Source: Sphingobacterium kitahiroshimense (GTDB lineage: Bacteria > Bacteroidota > Bacteroidia > Sphingobacteriales > Sphingobacteriaceae). From it: DNA of 64,000 bases. This document shows, in pieces, positions 61,352 through 64,000 of the stretch (positions are counted from its first letter, which is position 1; every line of letters begins with the position of its first letter). The stretch is taken from positions 5,704,001 through 5,768,000 of the forward strand of contig NZ_JAOQNK010000001.1 in assembly GCF_025961315.1 (NCBI RefSeq). The letters are read 5' to 3'. A program made the position numbers and the translations under genes. Below the pieces are notes generated by a model. It made no database searches. It worked only from the letters and a program-made list of their open reading frames with translations, and was not told the DNA's origin.

Positions 61352-63697
61352 TTAAGCCCCTATAGTCTTGATTATATAGTGGCGACCTATTTTTGTTTCA
61401 AATGAAAACCTTTCTCCTGTCTTACTTACGGCTATTTGCTTACCATTTTCCATTACTTGTATTTCTTTTTCTTTCCAAGGATTGTGGATCTGGCATTTTG
61501 TGCCTTTTTCACTATAAATGGACATATTTGTTATGGTAGTGCCATCATAATCTGCAGAAACTAAAAAGGCACCTTTAGTCCGTAGGCGCGTAAATGAAGC
61601 GCTTGATTTTACCCAGTTGGGAAATATGTACAACGTGTTATCAAGCGTTTGAAGCATCATTGAGTTGACCGTTTCAACTAGGGCTGTTTTTTCCGAAGCA
61701 TGATGGCCATCTGTAATCAAGAAGTTTTTTTGAGCACCGCTGGCCAATATGCTTAGGTTTTTAATAATTATTTCAGGGGAGAAGCCAACGCGTGCAGCCA
61801 TAATATAACCGCTTAGACCTAACGCATTCATTGATCCTTGAAATCCATTTTGGTCAACTTCATAGTATTCAACCGTATTTTTAGCTATCTGTAAAGAATC
61901 TGGATCTGAAAGTAAATCGAGTACTTCGCAGGGGTAGACCGGATGCATTTGTATCATGTGGTTTGGTAGATCCCATCCTGCTTCATTTTTTGCAAAAATA
62001 GGCAAGCCTTTATTCGGTGTCTTGGTCGGCTGTATTACCTTGTATTTAGGAAGGTGATCGAGAATATCCTGCCAAAGCGTTCTCCGGTTTTCATCCACAT
62101 CCAATAACTTACTATACTTGAGAAGTAAGCTGAAGGTTTGCTTGATGAAACCTAGATCGGAGGGAGGATTGAGATCCCAGGAACTCTCATGTGCGCCAGT
62201 AGTGATACTGTATCTATAAGTATCACCATATGGCTCCTTTTTCAGGTAATCTTCATAGAAATCACCACATTCTTTAATAAAGGGGTAAGCTCTGTTTTTT
62301 AAAAAATTTAAATCACCAGTATATTCATAGTACCAGCTGAAAAGTGGTACATTGAACGGCGCATTCATCGTTTGTTGCCAGTAATAATTGTAAGGTATGC
62401 CAATTCCCAGTCCACCAACTAAGAAAACAGCTCCTCTAAATGATTTCCCAGCTAAAGAAGGATGGACAGTTCCCATGTCATTTTGCGCACGTCTTCTTCC
62501 ATCAGGTAAGATTGCTTCAATGAAGTTGTAAAAAGGTTTTGCAATTTCGGGTCTATTCGCGGAGAAGACGCTATAAAATCCAGCTTGGCTATTATAATTT
62601 AAATGGATATCACCATGATACATCATTTTGTCATCCATATTCCAGACACCATACATGCCGCCACATGCCGGGGAATGTTCGTTATAGGCAGAAGCTAGAA
62701 AATAGATCGAACTTAAGTACTGTCTGTTGATCAATTCATCATTTGTTTCCACATATGACCTATTCCACATATTCTTCCACCATGCTATTTTTGTATTTCT
62801 TAAAGCATTTAAACGGTTATTTTGCAAATCATGAAGTGTTTTATATGCGTTTTCCATCTGTGCATCGTTCTTCATACCGCCACCCGATATGTAAGACAGT
62901 ACATAGACAGTTTTTCCAGCTTTAAGAGTAAAGTGCGTATTGGTCTGGGCTTGGGATTCTCTACTGCAAATTGATGATGCGCCAAGAACCTTAGTCGATA
63001 TACCGGCTTTAGAGACCCATCTTACATCTGTAGTTTTAGTTTGTCTGGTTACCTGCGTTACGTTACTGTTCACATCGGCTGTTGTGCCATATGTTGCCGA
63101 TATGCTATCGGCATAAGTATCTACAGATATTTTGATTGGAGTTTTTGTGTTATTTACCAGTTCAGTGACTAAAAGATTTTCATTAACAGATATCCAGCTT
63201 TTCATATGCACAGGTTGTGTTGTTGCTGTACGCATGCGCAATTCATTACCTAGTTGGTCCATCTCATACTTAAAACCAGCGCTTATCGGTGATTCTACGG
63301 TTATTTTAACCCCGCCAACAGGAAGGGCAGCGGGGCCGGATCCGGCCCAGTCCGACCAGCCATCTGTTACAAAATCGACTTTTGAGATTCTGAAAGTCTG
63401 GCTGTTTTCAGCAGTATGGCACACCACACCAACATCCCCATTGCCTATATAAGGTCCAATAGGTGCATGATTACTGCGGATACTTTCATAGCTAAAAGGT
63501 GCGTTCCAGACGGCAGTCATTAAGTTTTTTTTACTTAAAAAGAATTGATTATCTGCATCAGAATTTTTTATCAAACTTCTCTTTTGCTGTGATTGTGCAC
63601 GACTGCCTATATTATGAGATGAATTGACGTTTTGTTGCGCCTGACTTGAAAAACTTAATAATAATATACAACAGGTTAGATTTCTTTTTATCTTCAT
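61352..63697 (-). CDS. Secreted (alpha/alpha)6-barrel glycoside hydrolase, GH95-like
   Basis: The 781-residue protein has a Sec signal peptide (cleavage near SSQAQ), an N-terminal beta domain (about 70-300) with PIGPYIGNGDVGVVCH, and a helical barrel (about 310-690) with GVWNMDDKMMYHGDIHLNYNSQAG, which resembles the conserved region of GH95 fucosidases and galactosidases, plus a C-terminal beta domain. It would act on exported polysaccharide side chains. The fit to GH95 is partial; another clan of six-hairpin glycosidases is possible. It stands alone, without SusC/SusD genes in the window. Confidence 0.7.
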   Translation of the reverse strand: MKIKRNLTCCILLLSFSSQAQQNVNSSHNIGSRAQSQQKRSLIKNSDADNQFFLSKKNLMTAVWNAPFSYESIRSNHAPIGPYIGNGDVGVVCHTAENSQTFRISKVDFVTDGWSDWAGSGPAALPVGGVKITVESPISAGFKYEMDQLGNELRMRTATTQPVHMKSWISVNENLLVTELVNNTKTPIKISVDTYADSISATYGTTADVNSNVTQVTRQTKTTDVRWVSKAGISTKVLGASSICSRESQAQTNTHFTLKAGKTVYVLSYISGGGMKNDAQMENAYKTLHDLQNNRLNALRNTKIAWWKNMWNRSYVETNDELINRQYLSSIYFLASAYNEHSPACGGMYGVWNMDDKMMYHGDIHLNYNSQAGFYSVFSANRPEIAKPFYNFIEAILPDGRRRAQNDMGTVHPSLAGKSFRGAVFLVGGLGIGIPYNYYWQQTMNAPFNVPLFSWYYEYTGDLNFLKNRAYPFIKECGDFYEDYLKKEPYGDTYRYSITTGAHESSWDLNPPSDLGFIKQTFSLLLKYSKLLDVDENRRTLWQDILDHLPKYKVIQPTKTPNKGLPIFAKNEAGWDLPNHMIQMHPVYPCEVLDLLSDPDSLQIAKNTVEYYEVDQNGFQGSMNALGLSGYIMAARVGFSPEIIIKNLSILASGAQKNFLITDGHHASEKTALVETVNSMMLQTLDNTLYIFPNWVKSSASFTRLRTKGAFLVSADYDGTTITNMSIYSEKGTKCQIHNPWKEKEIQVMENGKQIAVSKTGERFSFETKIGRHYIIKTIGA

Positions 63698-64000
63698 TAT
63701 ATTTTGAGAGGTTACAGTAGTAGGGAATTTAGAGTTTAGTTATAAGTTTTGGAACTATTAGAACCGATATAAAGATTCAATATATTTTTTCAAAATACTA
63801 CCTTTATATTTGCCAATAATGTTACTTTTTTATCATTATCAGGTTGTGGCATACTGCACCGATCAAGTCCAAAGTAACAACTGGCTTTAGCCTTAATTTT
63901 GATGTAGGGTCTTAGCTATGCCACTAATCATTTGGGATGGTTTAAATAGAGGTGTTTTCAGTGTCAATTATCGGACACGGAGATGAGATGAGTTTTTGCA
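63698..64000. other. AT-rich 5' flank at the window edge
   Basis: A TATATTTG element lies on the plus strand at 63805-63812, and a short inverted repeat (GTGTC / GACAC) at 63961-63978. No complete ORF was seen; a gene or leader may continue past the window. Confidence 0.4.

Noticed and set aside
63818..63890. Short plus-strand ORF (about 23 codons) downstream of the TATATTTG at 63805
   Set aside because: Too short, without any motif; more likely a leader or spacer.

Overview
The window is a 64 kb piece of a low-GC Bacteroidota chromosome, most likely Sphingobacteriaceae (Sphingobacterium or a close relative). This is inferred from gene content (DUF5686 outer-membrane protein, long NusB, split-off YbbR protein, SCO/cytochrome c lipoproteins, M60 peptidase, long PurF-like amidotransferase) and from promoters. 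Many genes have the Bacteroidota -7 element TAnnTTTG just upstream of the start codon, and Shine-Dalgarno sites are absent. The region reads as ordinary chromosome: no phage, insertion sequence, CRISPR array or rRNA was seen. The only structural RNA genes recognised are two tandem tRNA-Thr(TGT).

Layout: 0.1-3 kb, D-cysteine desulfhydrase-like enzyme divergent from an RluD-type pseudouridine synthase plus a class IV aminotransferase. 3-4.6 kb, amino-acid permease. 4.8-9.3 kb, metal region: feoA-feoB plus a 55-aa FeoB-associated Cys-rich protein, a divergent MarR regulator, a His-rich ZIP transporter and a PAP2 phosphatase, with a Fur/PerR-type palindrome between feoA and marR. 9.5-10.9 kb, glmM. 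11.3-12.9 kb, secreted M60-type metallopeptidase. 13-19.4 kb, tetR-tolC-MFP-RND efflux operon, then a short promoter-terminator unit at 19.5 kb. 19.7-21.2 kb, lipoprotein/SCO/cytochrome c operon. 21.2-26.5 kb, hotdog protein, MFS, Cys-rich mini-protein, purN, thioredoxin-like protein and a long amidophosphoribosyltransferase. 26.6-32 kb, MFS, a two-gene (split) 5'-nucleotidase, EamA exporter with an Lrp regulator, and a FUSC-like protein.

32-38.4 kb: a FAD/Fe-S oxidoreductase fusion, a lipoprotein and a DUF5686 protein. 38.7-44.7 kb: long RluA-family enzyme, Dps, TraB-like lipoprotein, MtfA-like peptidase, ABC exporter. 44.8-50.3 kb: a co-directional housekeeping cluster (amino-acid dehydrogenase homologue, nusB, DUF1573, yajC, ybbR, coaE, MBL nuclease). 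50.4-54.2 kb: MFS and metNIQ. 54.3-58 kb: TIGR01777 protein, UPF1-like helicase and a membrane protein. 58.1-60.8 kb: clpB. 61 kb: tRNA-Thr pair. 61.3-63.7 kb: a secreted glycoside hydrolase.

The most interesting signals are regulatory or concern residue-level divergence: a set of genes with exact TAnnTTTG-N4-ATG spacing (predicted strictly leaderless mRNAs); a tRNA-type promoter at 19.5 kb that drives only a ~70-nt transcript; a metN leader holding both an abutting 31-codon ORF and an intrinsic terminator; a leucine-dehydrogenase homologue lacking its catalytic lysine; and a 5'-nucleotidase whose two domains are separate genes with different predicted export signals. No computation or database search was run; family names come from recognising motifs by eye.
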